Shown one piece after another: positions 18,306 to 28,891 of a stretch of 64,000 bases of DNA; positions within the stretch are counted from its first letter, which is position 1, and the number at the start of each line of letters is the position of its first letter. Where the stretch lies: the NCBI RefSeq assembly GCF_022414535.1, contig NZ_JADWYM010000006.1:124001-188000 (forward strand). Direction: 5' to 3'. Source of the stretch: Streptomyces sp. MUM 2J. GTDB taxonomy: Bacteria > Actinomycetota > Actinomycetes > Streptomycetales > Streptomycetaceae. The notes under the pieces are model-generated. The model searched no databases. It was given only the letters and a program-made list of their open reading frames with translations, and was not told where the DNA came from. The translations under genes were made by a program, and so were the position numbers.

Positions 18306-19571
18306 CTAGGTGGGCGAGCCCCCGCCGGGGGACCGGTCCCGCCAGGGCAGCTCCGCCGTGACGGTCGTCGGACCGCCCGGGGGAGAGTCGACGACGAACA
18401 GGCCGTCCACGGCGTCCAGCCGCTCCGCCAGGCCCCGCATCCCCGTTCCGCCGTCCAGCGCCGCGCCGCCGCGGCCGTCGTCCCACACCTGGATCAGCAA
18501 CCGGTTCTCCGACCGCCACACCTCCACCGACGCCGAGCGCGCACCGCTGTGCTTGCTGACGTTCTGGAGCAGTTCGGAGACGGTGAAGTACGCGATTCCC
18601 TCGATGGCCGCGGCGGGCCGCACCACCAGGTCCGCGGTCACCGTCACCGGCACGGTGCAGCGGGAGGCGACCGAGGACAGCGCCGCGTCCAGGCCGCGGT
18701 CGGTGAGCACCGCCGGATGGATGCCCCGGGCCAGGTCCCGCAACTCCTGCAGCGCCAGCTTCACCTCACCGTGCGCCTCGTCGACCATCGCCGCCGCCGC
18801 GTCGGGGTCCTCCAGCAGCTTCTCCTTCGCCAGACCCAGCCCCATGGCCAGGTTGACCAGCCGGGCCTGCGCCCCGTCGTGCAGATCCCGCTCGATGCGC
18901 CGCAGGTCGGCGGCGGCGGTGTCCACCACGACACCCCGGTCGGACTCCAGTTCGGCGATGCGGCGCTCCAACTCGTCCGACGGCGACAGCAGCCCCCGCA
19001 CCATCGCCCGATCCACGTCACCGAGCACGCGCGCCAGGAACGGCAGCACCGGCCACAGCACGAACAGCGAGACCAGGACGGTGACGAAGGTCAGAACCCC
19101 CCACGGCAGCCGGATGACGTCGTACAGCGCCGCGCGCCAGGCCACCGGGTCCTTCAGCGCCATCCACAGGCGGCCGAGGACACCGTCCGCCCGGCGCAGC
19201 GGCAGGCGGCTCGGCTCGTCGATCCGCAGCCCGAGCAGGACCCGCGCCCTGCCCCGCTCGAATCGCCCCAGCAGCCGTGTGCCCGTCAGCGCGAGGGCCA
19301 GCAGCGGCAGGCCGACCACCGTGAACGTCAGCGCACCGCCGACCAGCAGCACCGTCGTCACGTAGACGAAGCCGACCAGCGCCATCGGCAGGTTCGCCAG
19401 GAGATGCGCGATCTCCTTCCACGTCCGCACGTCGAAGGCGAGGCGCGCGGGCGGCAGGCGCTTCTCGCCGTCGTCCGCCGAGAGCGGCGGGGGCGACGGG
19501 CGCGGCGACCGTCGCGGCGGCTGCGACGGGTGACGCCGGGGGTGCTGGGGGCGCGGCGGTGTTGCGGTCAT
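18306..19571 (-). CDS. Sensor histidine kinase (HisKA_3), paralogue 2
   Basis: Membrane histidine kinase of 421 residues and the same architecture as its downstream neighbour: sensor domain with four hydrophobic segments (IAHLLANLPMALVGFVYVTT, FTVVGLPLLALALTG, LPWGVLTFVTVLVSLFVLWP), H box IERDLHDGAQARLVNLAMGLG, N box TVSELLQNVSKHSGA and G box GTGMRGLAERLDAVDG. From the H box to the N box the two kinases match almost residue for residue, and the DNA is nearly identical too, pointing to tandem duplication or gene conversion. The N-terminal ~35 residues are proline-rich. ATG 19571 chosen. Confidence 0.88.
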   Translation of the reverse strand: MTATPPRPQHPRRHPSQPPRRSPRPSPPPLSADDGEKRLPPARLAFDVRTWKEIAHLLANLPMALVGFVYVTTVLLVGGALTFTVVGLPLLALALTGTRLLGRFERGRARVLLGLRIDEPSRLPLRRADGVLGRLWMALKDPVAWRAALYDVIRLPWGVLTFVTVLVSLFVLWPVLPFLARVLGDVDRAMVRGLLSPSDELERRIAELESDRGVVVDTAAADLRRIERDLHDGAQARLVNLAMGLGLAKEKLLEDPDAAAAMVDEAHGEVKLALQELRDLARGIHPAVLTDRGLDAALSSVASRCTVPVTVTADLVVRPAAAIEGIAYFTVSELLQNVSKHSGARSASVEVWRSENRLLIQVWDDGRGGAALDGGTGMRGLAERLDAVDGLFVVDSPPGGPTTVTAELPWRDRSPGGGSPT

Positions 19572-19684
19572 AGGGGCCAGCGTGCCGTGCGCCCCGGCGC
19601 CACGCCATGAGGTCGACCGCCCTCCGCCGACGGGGGAAAACCCCACCCTTGCCGCGAACCGGCATCTCAAGGCGTGACGGGCTG

Positions 19685-19713
19685 CTTACCGGCTCTTTAT
19701 CAGGGCCTAGACT
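19685..19713 (+). promoter_or_regulatory. Candidate promoter for the nuo-like operon
   Basis: CTTACC (19685-19690), 17-base spacer, TAGACT (19708-19713) just upstream of nuoA. It is a reasonable sigma-70-type promoter, judged by eye only. Confidence 0.4.
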
Positions 19714-19766
19714 CCCGTGCGTACAGATCCTCGAACGTGTCGAGGTCAGAGAGCGAGGGGCGGACG

Positions 19767-20171
19767 TTGCGGGAGACGCTGCGGGAGCCGACCGTCGTCG
19801 CGGCGGACTACTACCAGTCGTACGCGGTGGTCGGCCTGCTGGCCGTCGTCGGCGTGCTGTTCGTGGCCGTCGCCTTCGGCGCGAGCCGCCTGCTGCGCCC
19901 CGTCGTACCCACCCCCGAGAAGCTCCTCACGTACGAGTGCGGCGTCGACCCCGTCGGCGAGGGCTGGGCCCACACCCAGGTGCGCTACTACGTCTACGCG
20001 TTCCTGTACGTCATCTTCGCCGTCGACTCGATCTTCCTGTTCCCCTGGGCGACGGTCTTCGCCGACCGCGGCTACGGGGCGACGACGCTGGTGGAGATGT
20101 TCATCTTCCTCGGCTTCCTGGCCGTGGGCCTGCTGTACGCATACAAGAAGGGCGTCCTGGCATGGACGTGA
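19767..20171 (+). CDS. nuoA: NADH-quinone oxidoreductase subunit A (second nuo locus)
   Basis: NuoA-type subunit of about 134 residues with three transmembrane helices: [19 protein letters not shown], a central [21 protein letters not shown], and a final helix [19 protein letters not shown]. The conserved [13 protein letters not shown] loop, with the cysteine used in NuoA conformational studies, is present. The start is uncertain. TTG 19767 has GAGGGG six bases upstream; GTG 19737 or 19674 would add a charged N-terminal tail. It overlaps nuoB by ten bases. It is first gene of a ten-gene operon lacking nuoD-G. Confidence 0.85.
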   Translation: MRETLREPTVVAADYYQSYAVVGLLAVVGVLFVAVAFGASRLLRPVVPTPEKLLTYECGVDPVGEGWAHTQVRYYVYAFLYVIFAVDSIFLFPWATVFADRGYGATTLVEMFIFLGFLAVGLLYAYKKGVLAWT

Positions 20172-20806
20172 ACCCCCCGGTGCCCGAGCCCGTCCTGCTT
20201 CCGGATCCCGTCGGTCCCCCCGCCGAAGGCAGGGGGAGACTGGGCCCCTTGGCCCGGCTGGCCCCGGAACCGATGAAGGTCGTCCTGAACTGGGGCCGCC
20301 GCTACTCGCTGTGGGTCTTCAACTTCGGCCTCGCCTGCTGCGCGATCGAGTTCATCGCCGCGTCGATGGCGCGCCACGACTTCATCCGCCTCGGTGTGAT
20401 CCCGTTCGCGCCGGGCCCGCGCCAGGCCGACCTCATGATCGTCTCCGGCACCGTGACGGACAAGATGGCCCCGGCCGTCAAGCGGCTGTACGAGCAGATG
20501 CCCGAGCCGAAGTACGTCATCTCCTTCGGTGCCTGCTCCAACTGCGGCGGCCCCTACTGGGACTCCTACTCCGTGACCAAGGGCGTCGACCAGATCATCC
20601 CCGTCGACGTCTACGTCCCCGGCTGCCCGCCCCGGCCCGAGGCGCTGCTCCAGGGCATCCTCAAGCTCCAGGAGAAGATCGCCCGCGAGTCGCTCGGCGA
20701 GCGGTACGGCGACGGCGCCGGCACCTCCGGCACGCGACGCCCGTCCACCGCGGCGCTGCAGAGCGGCCTGGTGCGGCCGCCGGCACCCGAGGGGGAGACA
20801 CGATGA
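20162..20806 (+). CDS. nuoB: NADH-quinone oxidoreductase subunit B (second nuo locus)
   Basis: NuoB-type subunit of 214 residues that would carry iron-sulfur cluster N2, the last electron carrier before quinone. The four expected cysteines are in [19 protein letters not shown] and [17 protein letters not shown] 20162 overlaps the nuoA stop, and nuoC starts four bases before its own stop. The C-terminus extends about 35 residues beyond the usual end with a serine/arginine/proline-rich tail. Confidence 0.92.
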   Translation: MDVNPPVPEPVLLPDPVGPPAEGRGRLGPLARLAPEPMKVVLNWGRRYSLWVFNFGLACCAIEFIAASMARHDFIRLGVIPFAPGPRQADLMIVSGTVTDKMAPAVKRLYEQMPEPKYVISFGACSNCGGPYWDSYSVTKGVDQIIPVDVYVPGCPPRPEALLQGILKLQEKIARESLGERYGDGAGTSGTRRPSTAALQSGLVRPPAPEGETR

Positions 20807-22545
20807 CCGCAGTCGGCTGGCTGCCTGCCGCGACCGAGGAACTGTTCGGCCCGGACGCCACGGCGGAGGAGTCCTACGACCTCCTCACCGTCGACGTCCC
20901 GCCTGCGTCCTGGCTCACGGCGCTGGAGACGGCTCGCGACCGGCTCGGCTGCACCTACTTCGACTGGCTGAGCGCTGTCGACGAGCCCGGTACGGGCTTC
21001 CGCGTCGCCGCCCACGTCGCCGCCCTGCCCCCCTCCCCGGTACACCGGCTCCTGCTGCGCACCACCGTTCCGCACGAGTCGCCGGCCCTGCCGTCGGCCG
21101 TCGCCGTCTACGCCGGTGCCGCATGGCACGAGCGGGAGACCCACGAGATGTTCGGCGTCGACTTCGACGGGCATCCCGCACTTGACCACCTCCTGCTGCC
21201 CGAGACGTTCGAGGGACACCCGCTGCGCAAGGACTTCGTCCTCGCCGCCCGCGTGGCCAAGGCCTGGCCCGGCGCCAAGGAGCCGGGGGAGTCCGAACAC
21301 GGCGGTCCCAAGCGCCGCCAGATGCTTCCCCCGGGCGTCCCCGACCCCAACGAGTGGGGCCCCCTGAAAGGGCAGCTCCCCGAGGCCCCCGCCCGTCCCG
21401 CGCGGGGCGCGGGCCGTGCCGGTCGTGCGGCGGGCGCCGCGGGCGAGCGTCCGGCCCGCCGCACGCGCTCTGCCGCTCAGGGATCGGCGAGCCAGGCCGC
21501 GGGCCGGGACACCGACGGCGCCGCCGGGACACCGGGCACCGCGGACGACACCGCGTCCACCGATGCCGCCCCGCCCTCGGCATCGGCAGCCGCCGCCCGT
21601 CCACGCCGGGCACGCAGCGCCTCCGAAGGCTCGGCGAGCCAGCGCACCTCCGGCCCCCGGCGCGCCCGGAGCGCAGGCGAGGGCTCGGCCTCCCAGCGTG
21701 CCGAGGCGGCCGAGGCCGCCGGTACGGCAGCCGGCTCGGACGCGTCCGCCCGGCCCACGGAAACCGGAGCACCCTCGGCAGCGGCGGAGCCCGGAACACC
21801 GTCGGCGCCGGCTTCGGCGGAGTCGGGTGCACCGACAGGTCCGGAGCGGTCCGGTACGACGTCCCCGAGGTCTGGCTCGAAGCGGCCCGGTGCCCCTGCG
21901 CCCGCGCCCGGCCGCCGCCCCGCGGTCCCCGGCGGCTCCGACGCCCCCTGGCACCACGCCCGTCCGGCCTTCGACCAACCGGAACAGGCGGAACCGAAAA
22001 CTCCGGAGCCCGGGGCGGACGACACGAAGCCGGAGGCGGAGCCGCGCCGGACGCAGCCCGGGGCTGACCGGGCGGCGCCGGGGACGGAAGGGCCGGAGCC
22101 CGGGGCGGACCGGGCGAAGCCGGAAGCGGGGCGGCAGGATCCCGGGGCGGGACCGTCGAAGCCCGAGGCCGGGGGGACGGGGCCGGACGCGGAGCAGCCC
22201 GCCCAGGACGCAGCTCGGCCGGAGGACGCGGCACCGGGGACTCCCGTCTCCCAGGAGGCGGAGTCCACCGCTTCCGCGGAAGGCCGTAGTCCGAGGAGCC
22301 CCGCGTCGGGGACCTCCGGGCGGGAGGCGCCTGCTGCGGACGGCCCGGTCCCGGACAGCACCGGTTCGGACAACTCCGGGCCGGGGGCACCGGCTTCGGA
22401 CGGCCCCGCGCCGGACAGCGCCGGCTCGGACACCCCGACGCCGGAGAACCCCGCGCCGGAGAACCCCGCGCCGGACCGTCCGGCCGGGTCGACCCCGCCC
22501 CGGAACCATCGCGACACCGACCACCCCGCAGGAGGCACGCAGTGA
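20803..22545 (+). CDS. nuoC: NADH-quinone oxidoreductase subunit C with a very long disordered C-terminal tail
   Basis: 580 residues, while NuoC is normally about 200. Residues 1-190 contain the 30-kDa subunit domain: [14 protein letters not shown], then [18 protein letters not shown] and [16 protein letters not shown], which is the family signature. From about residue 195 on the protein is low-complexity Pro/Ala/Glu/Gly with repeats, including three RSAxxGSASQ-like units near residues 220-295 and many PEPGAD/PAPD-type units. No NuoD domain is fused and none follows. It overlaps nuoB and nuoH by four bases each. The tail function is unknown. Confidence 0.85.
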   Translation: MTAVGWLPAATEELFGPDATAEESYDLLTVDVPPASWLTALETARDRLGCTYFDWLSAVDEPGTGFRVAAHVAALPPSPVHRLLLRTTVPHESPALPSAVAVYAGAAWHERETHEMFGVDFDGHPALDHLLLPETFEGHPLRKDFVLAARVAKAWPGAKEPGESEHGGPKRRQMLPPGVPDPNEWGPLKGQLPEAPARPARGAGRAGRAAGAAGERPARRTRSAAQGSASQAAGRDTDGAAGTPGTADDTASTDAAPPSASAAAARPRRARSASEGSASQRTSGPRRARSAGEGSASQRAEAAEAAGTAAGSDASARPTETGAPSAAAEPGTPSAPASAESGAPTGPERSGTTSPRSGSKRPGAPAPAPGRRPAVPGGSDAPWHHARPAFDQPEQAEPKTPEPGADDTKPEAEPRRTQPGADRAAPGTEGPEPGADRAKPEAGRQDPGAGPSKPEAGGTGPDAEQPAQDAARPEDAAPGTPVSQEAESTASAEGRSPRSPASGTSGREAPAADGPVPDSTGSDNSGPGAPASDGPAPDSAGSDTPTPENPAPENPAPDRPAGSTPPRNHRDTDHPAGGTQ

Positions 22546-23510
22546 ATGACGCGCTCGACGTCGCCCTGCGACTCCTCGCCGTCTTCGTCGTCTTCCTCAC
22601 CTTCCCCCTGATCGTCGGTCAGACCGAGCACAAGGTGATGGCCCACATGCAGGGCCGCCTCGGCCCGATGTACGCCGGTGGCTTCCACGGCTGGGCCCAG
22701 CTGGTGGCGGACGGCGTGAAGTTCGCGCAGAAGGAGGACGTCGTCCCCGCGGGCGCGGACCGCCGCATCTTCCAGCTGGCTCCCGCCGTGGCGCTCCTGC
22801 CCTACCTGCTGGTCCTCCTCGCCATCCCCATCGGCCCCGGCGAGGGCGCGGTCGGCGAGGTGATCGACGCGGGTCTCTTCTTCGTCCTCGCCGTGATGGG
22901 CGTCGGTGTCCTCGGTTCCCTCATGGCCGGATGGGCCAGCGCCAACAAGTTCTCCCTTCTCGGCGGCCTGCGCACCGCCGCCCAGCTGCTCGCCTACGAA
23001 CTCCCGATGCTGCTCGCCGCCGCCTCCGTGGCGATGGCGGCCGGCACGGTCTCCCTTCCCGGCATCCTCGACGCGTTCGAGTGGTGGTGGCTGCCCTGGC
23101 AGATCGTCGGCGCGTTGGTCTTCTTCGTCGCCGGCCTCGCCGAGTTGCAGCGCCCCCCGTTCGACATGCCCGTCGCCGACTCGGAGATCATCTTCGGGGC
23201 GTACACCGAGTACACCGGTCTGCGCTTCGCCCTGTTCCTCCTCGCCGAGTACGCCGGGATCATCGTCCTGTGCGGCCTGACGACCGTCCTCTTCCTGGGC
23301 GGCTGGCACGGGCCGTGGGGCGCCGACGGCCTCGGCTGGGTGTGGACCCTGCTGAAGACGGCCGTCCTCGCGTTCGTCGTCATCTGGCTGCGTGTGACCT
23401 ATCCCCGTCTGCGCGAGGACCAGCTCCAGAAACTGTCGTGGACGCTCCTCGTCCCCCTCTCCCTCGTTCAGATCGCCCTCACCGGCATCGTCAAGGTGGT
23501 GATCCGGTAG
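22542..23510 (+). CDS. nuoH: NADH-quinone oxidoreductase subunit H (second nuo locus)
   Basis: NuoH-type subunit of 322 residues with about eight transmembrane helices. It forms the membrane face of the quinone chamber in complex I. Recognisable blocks are [51 protein letters not shown], and [20 protein letters not shown], the most conserved part of the family, followed by [19 protein letters not shown]. It starts in a four-base overlap with nuoC. Confidence 0.93.
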   Translation: MNDALDVALRLLAVFVVFLTFPLIVGQTEHKVMAHMQGRLGPMYAGGFHGWAQLVADGVKFAQKEDVVPAGADRRIFQLAPAVALLPYLLVLLAIPIGPGEGAVGEVIDAGLFFVLAVMGVGVLGSLMAGWASANKFSLLGGLRTAAQLLAYELPMLLAAASVAMAAGTVSLPGILDAFEWWWLPWQIVGALVFFVAGLAELQRPPFDMPVADSEIIFGAYTEYTGLRFALFLLAEYAGIIVLCGLTTVLFLGGWHGPWGADGLGWVWTLLKTAVLAFVVIWLRVTYPRLREDQLQKLSWTLLVPLSLVQIALTGIVKVVIR

Positions 23511-23512
23511 CC

Positions 23513-24259
23513 ATGGCTCCCTTCCCCGGCTCCGGCCTGGCCAAGGGCCTCGCCGTCACCCTCCGCACGATGACGAGGAAGTCCGTCACCGAGCAGTACC
23601 CGGACACCCAGCCCGACCTCCCGCCCCGCACCCGCGGCGTGATCGGCCTGTTCGAGGAGAACTGCACGGTCTGCATGCTGTGCGCCCGCGAGTGCCCGGA
23701 CTGGTGCATCTACATCGACTCCCACAAGGAGACGGTCCCGGCGGCGGCCCCGGGAGGCCGGGAACGCAGCCGCAACGTCCTCGACCGGTTCGCCATCGAC
23801 TTCTCCCTGTGCATGTACTGCGGTATCTGCATCGAGGTCTGTCCTTTCGACGCGCTGTTCTGGTCCCCCGAGTTCGAGTACGCGGAGACCGACATCCGTG
23901 ACCTCACCCACGAGCGGGACAAGCTCCGCGAGTGGATGTGGACCGTCCCGGCCCCGCCCGCCCTGGACGCCGCCGCGGAGGAACCGAAGGAGGTGGTGGC
24001 GGCCCGGAAGACCGCCGAGAAGCTGGCGGCCCAGCAGGAGACCACCCCGCCCTCCGAGTCCGCCCCGGCCCGCCCCGAGGCTCCGGCGCGCCCCGAGCGA
24101 CCCGCCGGCGGCGGGACGCGCGCAGCCGAGCGGCCGGCCGATGTGCAGGGCGACTCGGAGAAGACGGGCGATTCCGGGCCGCAGTCCGACCGGTCCCGGC
24201 CAGACCGGGCGCCGGGCGACTCTGAAACCCCTGAGCCGGGACAGGAGGGCCAGGCATGA
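23513..24259 (+). CDS. nuoI: NADH-quinone oxidoreductase subunit I, 2x[4Fe-4S] ferredoxin-like
   Basis: 248 residues. Two complete [4Fe-4S] motifs are visible: [15 protein letters not shown] at about residues 53-67 and [15 protein letters not shown] near 103-117. They correspond to clusters N6a/N6b, which pass electrons towards NuoB. The C-terminal ~110 residues are a Pro/Glu/Arg-rich low-complexity tail absent from ordinary NuoI. It lies two bases after nuoH and overlaps nuoJ by four. With no NADH module here, this is the most likely docking face for reduced ferredoxin (inference). Confidence 0.92.
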   Translation: MAPFPGSGLAKGLAVTLRTMTRKSVTEQYPDTQPDLPPRTRGVIGLFEENCTVCMLCARECPDWCIYIDSHKETVPAAAPGGRERSRNVLDRFAIDFSLCMYCGICIEVCPFDALFWSPEFEYAETDIRDLTHERDKLREWMWTVPAPPALDAAAEEPKEVVAARKTAEKLAAQQETTPPSESAPARPEAPARPERPAGGGTRAAERPADVQGDSEKTGDSGPQSDRSRPDRAPGDSETPEPGQEGQA

Positions 24260-24930
24260 CGTTCACCGCGGCCGTCGCCGCCGCTTCCACCACCGCCCCG
24301 TCCGCCGAGACGCACGGCTTCCTCTCCCCGACGGGCGTCGAGGTCGCCTTCCTGCTCGTCGGTCTGCTCACCTTCGGCGCCGCCCTGGTCACGGTCACCA
24401 CCAGGCAACTGGTGCACGCCGCCCTGTGGCTCGTGGTGGCCCTCGGGGGTCTCGCCGTCGAATACCTCCTGCTCAGTGCCGAGTTCATCGCCTGGGTGCA
24501 GGTCCTCATCTACGTCGGCTCCGTCGTCGTTCTCCTCCTGTTCGGTCTGATGCTCACCAAGGCGCCCATCGGCCGCTCGCCGGACGCGGACTCGGGCAAC
24601 CGCTGGATCGCCCTGATCGTGGCGGTCGCCGCGGCGGCCACCCTGATCTGGGTCGTCGTCGACGCCTTCCGGGCCACCTGGATCGATCTGGACGGCGCCC
24701 CGGCCGGCTCCACCGAGGTCACCGGCGAGAGCCTGTTCCAGAACTGGGTCCTCCCCTTCGAAGCCCTCTCCGCCCTCCTCCTCGCGGCCCTGGTCGGCGC
24801 CATCGTGCTGTCCCGCAAGGCCGAGGAGGAGCCGAGCTCTCCCCCTGTGAACTCCCGCGCCGGCGCCGGAAGTTCCCCGTCCGTCCCGGATTCCCGGAAT
24901 CACCCGGTCGAGCAGGAAGGCGCCCGCTGA
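24256..24930 (+). CDS. nuoJ: NADH-quinone oxidoreductase subunit J (second nuo locus)
   Basis: NuoJ-type subunit of 224 residues with five transmembrane helices: [18 protein letters not shown] near residue 30, then [22 protein letters not shown], which contains the pi-bulge-type helix, then [25 protein letters not shown], then two more. It ends with a short serine/proline tail. It couples quinone chemistry to proton transfer in complex I. Four-base overlap with nuoI, one-base overlap with nuoK. Confidence 0.9.
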   Translation: MTFTAAVAAASTTAPSAETHGFLSPTGVEVAFLLVGLLTFGAALVTVTTRQLVHAALWLVVALGGLAVEYLLLSAEFIAWVQVLIYVGSVVVLLLFGLMLTKAPIGRSPDADSGNRWIALIVAVAAAATLIWVVVDAFRATWIDLDGAPAGSTEVTGESLFQNWVLPFEALSALLLAALVGAIVLSRKAEEEPSSPPVNSRAGAGSSPSVPDSRNHPVEQEGAR

Positions 24931-25319
24931 TGCACCTCGCGTTCCCCGCCGTCCTGTCCGCCCTGCTGTTCTGCACCGGCCTCTACGGTGTGCTGGCCCG
25001 GCGCAACGCGATCCTCGTGCTGATGTCGGTCGAGCTGATGCTCAACGCGGTCAACCTCAACCTGGTCGCCTTCGACGTGTGGCTCAGCAGGACCGCCGAG
25101 GAGACCCTGCACTCCGGCCAGGCCCTCACCCTGTTCACCATCGCCGTCGCCGCCGCCGAGATCGGCATCGGGCTGGCCATCGTCCTCGCCGTGTACCGCA
25201 ACCGCGGCACCTCCGACATCGACAAGCTCCGCGACACCGCCGAGGGCCCCGGCCCCGACGACTCCGACAGCGACGCCCTCGCGGCCGAGCGGGCCGGGAA
25301 GGCAGAGGCCTCCGCGTGA
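24930..25319 (+). CDS. nuoK: NADH-quinone oxidoreductase subunit K (second nuo locus)
   Basis: NuoK-type (MrpC-like) subunit of 129 residues with three transmembrane helices. The conserved membrane glutamates are present in [15 protein letters not shown] and in [22 protein letters not shown] charged tail of about 30 residues follows. ATG 24930 sits in a TGATG overlap with nuoJ, and the gene overlaps nuoL by four bases. Confidence 0.92.
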   Translation: MHLAFPAVLSALLFCTGLYGVLARRNAILVLMSVELMLNAVNLNLVAFDVWLSRTAEETLHSGQALTLFTIAVAAAEIGIGLAIVLAVYRNRGTSDIDKLRDTAEGPGPDDSDSDALAAERAGKAEASA

Positions 25320-27310
25320 CCACGACCACCCTCGCCGTCCTCGTCCCCGTCCTGCCGTTCCTCGGCGCGACCGCGGGACTGCTCCTGGGCCGCACGGCTC
25401 CCGGGCTCGTGCGTCCGCTCGCCGTCCTGCCGACCCTCACCTCCCTCGTGCTCGCCGTCCTGGTCGCCGTGCGCCAGGGCGGGGACACGGCCCTGAACTC
25501 CGCCACCGAACTCACCCCGACCGGCTCGGTGCCCATCGACCTCGCCCTGTACATCGACGGCTTCGCCGCACTGGTCGCCGTGCTCGTCGGCGTCGTCGCC
25601 TCCTGCGTGCAGATCTACTCGACGGGCTACCTTCGCGACGACCCGCGCTACGCGTCCTACGCCGCCCTCGTCTCCCTGTTCACCTCCGCGATGTTCCTCG
25701 TCGTCTACTCCGGCGACCTGATCGTCCTGCTGGTCGGCTGGGAGGTCATGGGCATCTGCTCCTACTTCCTGGTCGGCCACTACTGGGAGACCCCCGAGGC
25801 CCGCGCCGCCTCCATCAAGGCGTTCCTGGTCACCAAGCTCGGCGACGTGCCCTTCCTCATCGGCCTGTTCGCCCTCGCCGGGGACACCGGCTCCTTCCGC
25901 ATCACCGAGATCCTCGGCACCGTCGCGAGCGGCGGCCTCGACCATCCGACGCTGATCGCGCTGCTGCTGCTCGCGGGCGTGGCCGGCAAGTCGGCGCAGT
26001 TCCCGCTGCACACCTGGCTTCCCGACGCGATGGCGGGCCCCACCCCCGTCTCCGCGCTGATCCACGCCGCGACGATGGTCGCAGCCGGCGTCTACTTCGT
26101 CGCCCGTCTCCTCCCCGTGTTCCAGGCCTCCTCGGCCGCCTTGGTGGTCCTCGCGACCATGGCCGCGGTGACGATGGCCGGCTCCGGGCTCGCCGCGCTC
26201 GCCCAGGACGACATCAAGCGGGTCCTCGCCTACTCCACGATCGGCCAGCTCGGCTACATGACCGGCGCTCTCGCCGTCGGCGATCGGGGTGCCGCCGTCT
26301 TCCACCTCCTGTCCCACGGCGCTTTCAAGGCGCTGCTGTTCCTCGCCGCCGGCGTGATCATCCACGCCGCCGGCACCAACTCGCTGGCCGCCATGTCCCG
26401 TATGGGCCACCTGCGCGACCGGGTCCCCGACGCGTACTGGACGATGACGGTGGCGCTGCTCGCGCTCGCCGCCGTCCCGCCGTTCAGCGGCTTCTTCTCC
26501 AAGGAGTCCGTCCTCGGGGCCGCCGAACAGGCCTCCGCCGGGCACACCGCGTCCGTGCCCTCGGCCGCGGGCTGGCTCGTCCTCGTCTCCGGACTGCTCA
26601 CCGCCCTCCTCACCGCCGCCTACGCGACGCGCCTGTGGCTGCTGGCCTTCCGCGGCCGGGGTGCCGAGGCCCCCGACCACGGCCGGCAGCCCCTGACGAT
26701 GACCGTGGTGCTGTGGGTCCTCGCCGTGCCGTCCCTGGCCTTCGGCGGGCTCGCCTACCGCCTGCTGCCGGACTGGTTCGACGGCCGGGACCTGGCTCCG
26801 ACGCTGACCACCTCCGTCGTCGGTACCGGCGTGGCGCTGGCCGGCGGCATCGTGACCTACGCCGCCTGGCGGCACACCACCGCGCTCGCCGCCCGCGTGC
26901 CCCTGGGGGCCGTCGCGGCCCACCCCGAGGGCGACGCGGGCCTGGTCGAGGCCGAGGCCATCGCCAGCCACGCGGCCGCCTACGGAGACGTCGCCGACGC
27001 CCCCGACCCGGCCGACCCCGGGCGGCTGCTCCTCGGTCCGCTGCACCGGCCCGCCGCCGTCGGGTTCCACCTCGACGCCGTCTACCGGGTGCTGTTCGTC
27101 CGCCCGGTCGAGGCGGGGGCGCGCCTCGTGCGATTCCTGGACCACGAGGTCGTCGACACCTATGTACGCGGTGCCGGCGCCCTGGCGCGCCGGCTCGGGG
27201 ACGCCGTACGGCGCGCCCAGACCGGCAATCTGCAGACCTATGTGAGCGCGCTGCTCGCCGGCACCGTCGTCCTCGCGGTCGCCGTCGTCCTCGTCGCCAC
27301 GGGAGCGTGA
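25316..27310 (+). CDS. nuoL: NADH-quinone oxidoreductase subunit L (second nuo locus)
   Basis: Antiporter-like subunit of 664 residues with many transmembrane helices and the C-terminal extended part typical of NuoL. Conserved elements include [18 protein letters not shown] with the key glutamate, [33 protein letters not shown], and [16 protein letters not shown]. Proton-pumping residues look intact. GTG 25316 overlaps the nuoK stop. nuoM follows after six bases. Confidence 0.93.
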   Translation: MTTTTLAVLVPVLPFLGATAGLLLGRTAPGLVRPLAVLPTLTSLVLAVLVAVRQGGDTALNSATELTPTGSVPIDLALYIDGFAALVAVLVGVVASCVQIYSTGYLRDDPRYASYAALVSLFTSAMFLVVYSGDLIVLLVGWEVMGICSYFLVGHYWETPEARAASIKAFLVTKLGDVPFLIGLFALAGDTGSFRITEILGTVASGGLDHPTLIALLLLAGVAGKSAQFPLHTWLPDAMAGPTPVSALIHAATMVAAGVYFVARLLPVFQASSAALVVLATMAAVTMAGSGLAALAQDDIKRVLAYSTIGQLGYMTGALAVGDRGAAVFHLLSHGAFKALLFLAAGVIIHAAGTNSLAAMSRMGHLRDRVPDAYWTMTVALLALAAVPPFSGFFSKESVLGAAEQASAGHTASVPSAAGWLVLVSGLLTALLTAAYATRLWLLAFRGRGAEAPDHGRQPLTMTVVLWVLAVPSLAFGGLAYRLLPDWFDGRDLAPTLTTSVVGTGVALAGGIVTYAAWRHTTALAARVPLGAVAAHPEGDAGLVEAEAIASHAAAYGDVADAPDPADPGRLLLGPLHRPAAVGFHLDAVYRVLFVRPVEAGARLVRFLDHEVVDTYVRGAGALARRLGDAVRRAQTGNLQTYVSALLAGTVVLAVAVVLVATGA

Positions 27311-27316
27311 GCAGGC

Positions 27317-28891
27317 GTGATCGATATCAGCGAGTCCGTGATGCAGTTTCTTCTGGCGTTCGTCGTCGCCGGCCCGCTCCTCGGCGCTGCCGCAGCCCTC
27401 CTGCCGGCCCCGCCCGGGCTGAAGGGGAAGTCGCCCGAGCAGGCCGTCCTCCGGCACGGCGTGACCGTGACCGGCGCGGTGCTGGTCGCCGCGATCGTCC
27501 TGGTGCTCGGCTTCGACCACGACCATCCGTCGAGGATGCAGGCCACGACCGACATCAGCTGGATCCCCGCACTCGACGTGCGGATCCACCTCGGCATCGA
27601 CGGCATCTCCCTCCCCCTTCTGGTCCTGACCGCGCTGCTGACCTTCCTGAGCGCCCTGTACTCCTACTTCAACATGCCGGCGGGCCCCAGCCCCAAGGCC
27701 TTCGTCCCGCTGCTGCTCGTCCTGGAGTCCGGCACCCTCGCCACCTTCGCCGTCCTCGACCTGCTGTTGTTCTTCCTCGCCTTCGAGACCGTCCTGATCC
27801 CGATGTACTTCCTCATCGCCCGCTGGGGCGGCAGGGGCCGGGCCCAGGCCGCCTGGAAGTTCATCCTCTACACACTGCTCGGCTCGGTCGTCATGCTGCT
27901 CGGCCTGCTCCTGATCGGAATCAATGCGGGCACGTTCGACATGGTGGCACTCGCCACTGACAACGGTGGGACGCTGACCACATCCGTGCAGGTCACCGCC
28001 GTTCTGGCGATCGGGATCGGGCTCGCGGTCAAGACCCCGATGTGGCCCTTGCACACCTGGCTGCCGGACGCGCACACCGCCGCGCCGACCGTCGGCTCGG
28101 TGCTGCTGGCGGGCGTCCTGCTGAAGATGGGGACGTATGGATTCGTCCGGATCGTTCTCCCCGTGGCCCCCGACGGATTCCACACCTTCGCGCCCTACCT
28201 CGCCGCGTTCGGCGTCGTCGGGATCATCTACGGATCCCTGGCCTGCCTCGCCCTGGCGAAGCAGGGAGCGCAGGGCGACCTCAAGCGGCTCATCGCCTAC
28301 TCCTCCGTCGGCCACATGGGCTTCGTCCTGCTCGGTATCGCCAGCACCACGCCCACCGGCGTGAACGGCGCGCTGTTCGCCAACATCGCCCACGGCCTCA
28401 TCACCGGCCTGCTCTTCTTCCTCGTGGGCGCGCTGAAGGACCGCACCGGCACCACCGACCTCGACACCCTGGCCGAGGAGACCGGAGCCGCGCTCTACGG
28501 CAGGGCGCCCCGCCTCGGCGGCCTCCTCGCCTTCGGCGCCGTCGCCTCGCTCGGCCTGCCCGGCCTCGCCGGGTTCTGGGGCGAGATGCTCGCGCTGTTC
28601 GGCGCGTTCCGGCCGGCAGCCGGCCTCGACCGCGGCGCGTTCCTCACCTTCATGGCGATCGCCGCGCTCGGCACCCTGCTCACCGCCGCGTACATGCTCG
28701 TCGTGGTCCGCCGGGTCTGCATGGGTGCCCTCCCCCAGGACGTCCCGACGCTCGCCGACGTCCGCGGCTACGAGTTCGCGGCCTGGACCCCGCTCGTCGC
28801 CCTCACCGTCGTCGCAGGCCTGTGGCCCAGGTCCCTCCTCGGCCTGACCGACCCGGCCGTGCAGCAGCTCCTCGCAGGAGGCACCCGATGA
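27317..28891 (+). CDS. nuoM: NADH-quinone oxidoreductase subunit M (second nuo locus)
   Basis: Antiporter-like subunit of 524 residues. LGIDGISLPLLVLTALLTFL, the glutamate in [40 protein letters not shown] and LIAYSSVGHMGFVLLGI are all as expected for NuoM. GTG 27317 comes six bases after nuoL and overlaps nuoN by four bases at its end. Confidence 0.93.
   Translation: MIDISESVMQFLLAFVVAGPLLGAAAALLPAPPGLKGKSPEQAVLRHGVTVTGAVLVAAIVLVLGFDHDHPSRMQATTDISWIPALDVRIHLGIDGISLPLLVLTALLTFLSALYSYFNMPAGPSPKAFVPLLLVLESGTLATFAVLDLLLFFLAFETVLIPMYFLIARWGGRGRAQAAWKFILYTLLGSVVMLLGLLLIGINAGTFDMVALATDNGGTLTTSVQVTAVLAIGIGLAVKTPMWPLHTWLPDAHTAAPTVGSVLLAGVLLKMGTYGFVRIVLPVAPDGFHTFAPYLAAFGVVGIIYGSLACLALAKQGAQGDLKRLIAYSSVGHMGFVLLGIASTTPTGVNGALFANIAHGLITGLLFFLVGALKDRTGTTDLDTLAEETGAALYGRAPRLGGLLAFGAVASLGLPGLAGFWGEMLALFGAFRPAAGLDRGAFLTFMAIAALGTLLTAAYMLVVVRRVCMGALPQDVPTLADVRGYEFAAWTPLVALTVVAGLWPRSLLGLTDPAVQQLLAGGTR

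Noticed and set aside
24983..28393. Very long open frame on the minus strand across nuoK-nuoM
   Set aside because: It is the high-GC shadow of the nuo genes: no ribosome-binding site and a low-complexity Gly/Asp/Arg composition.
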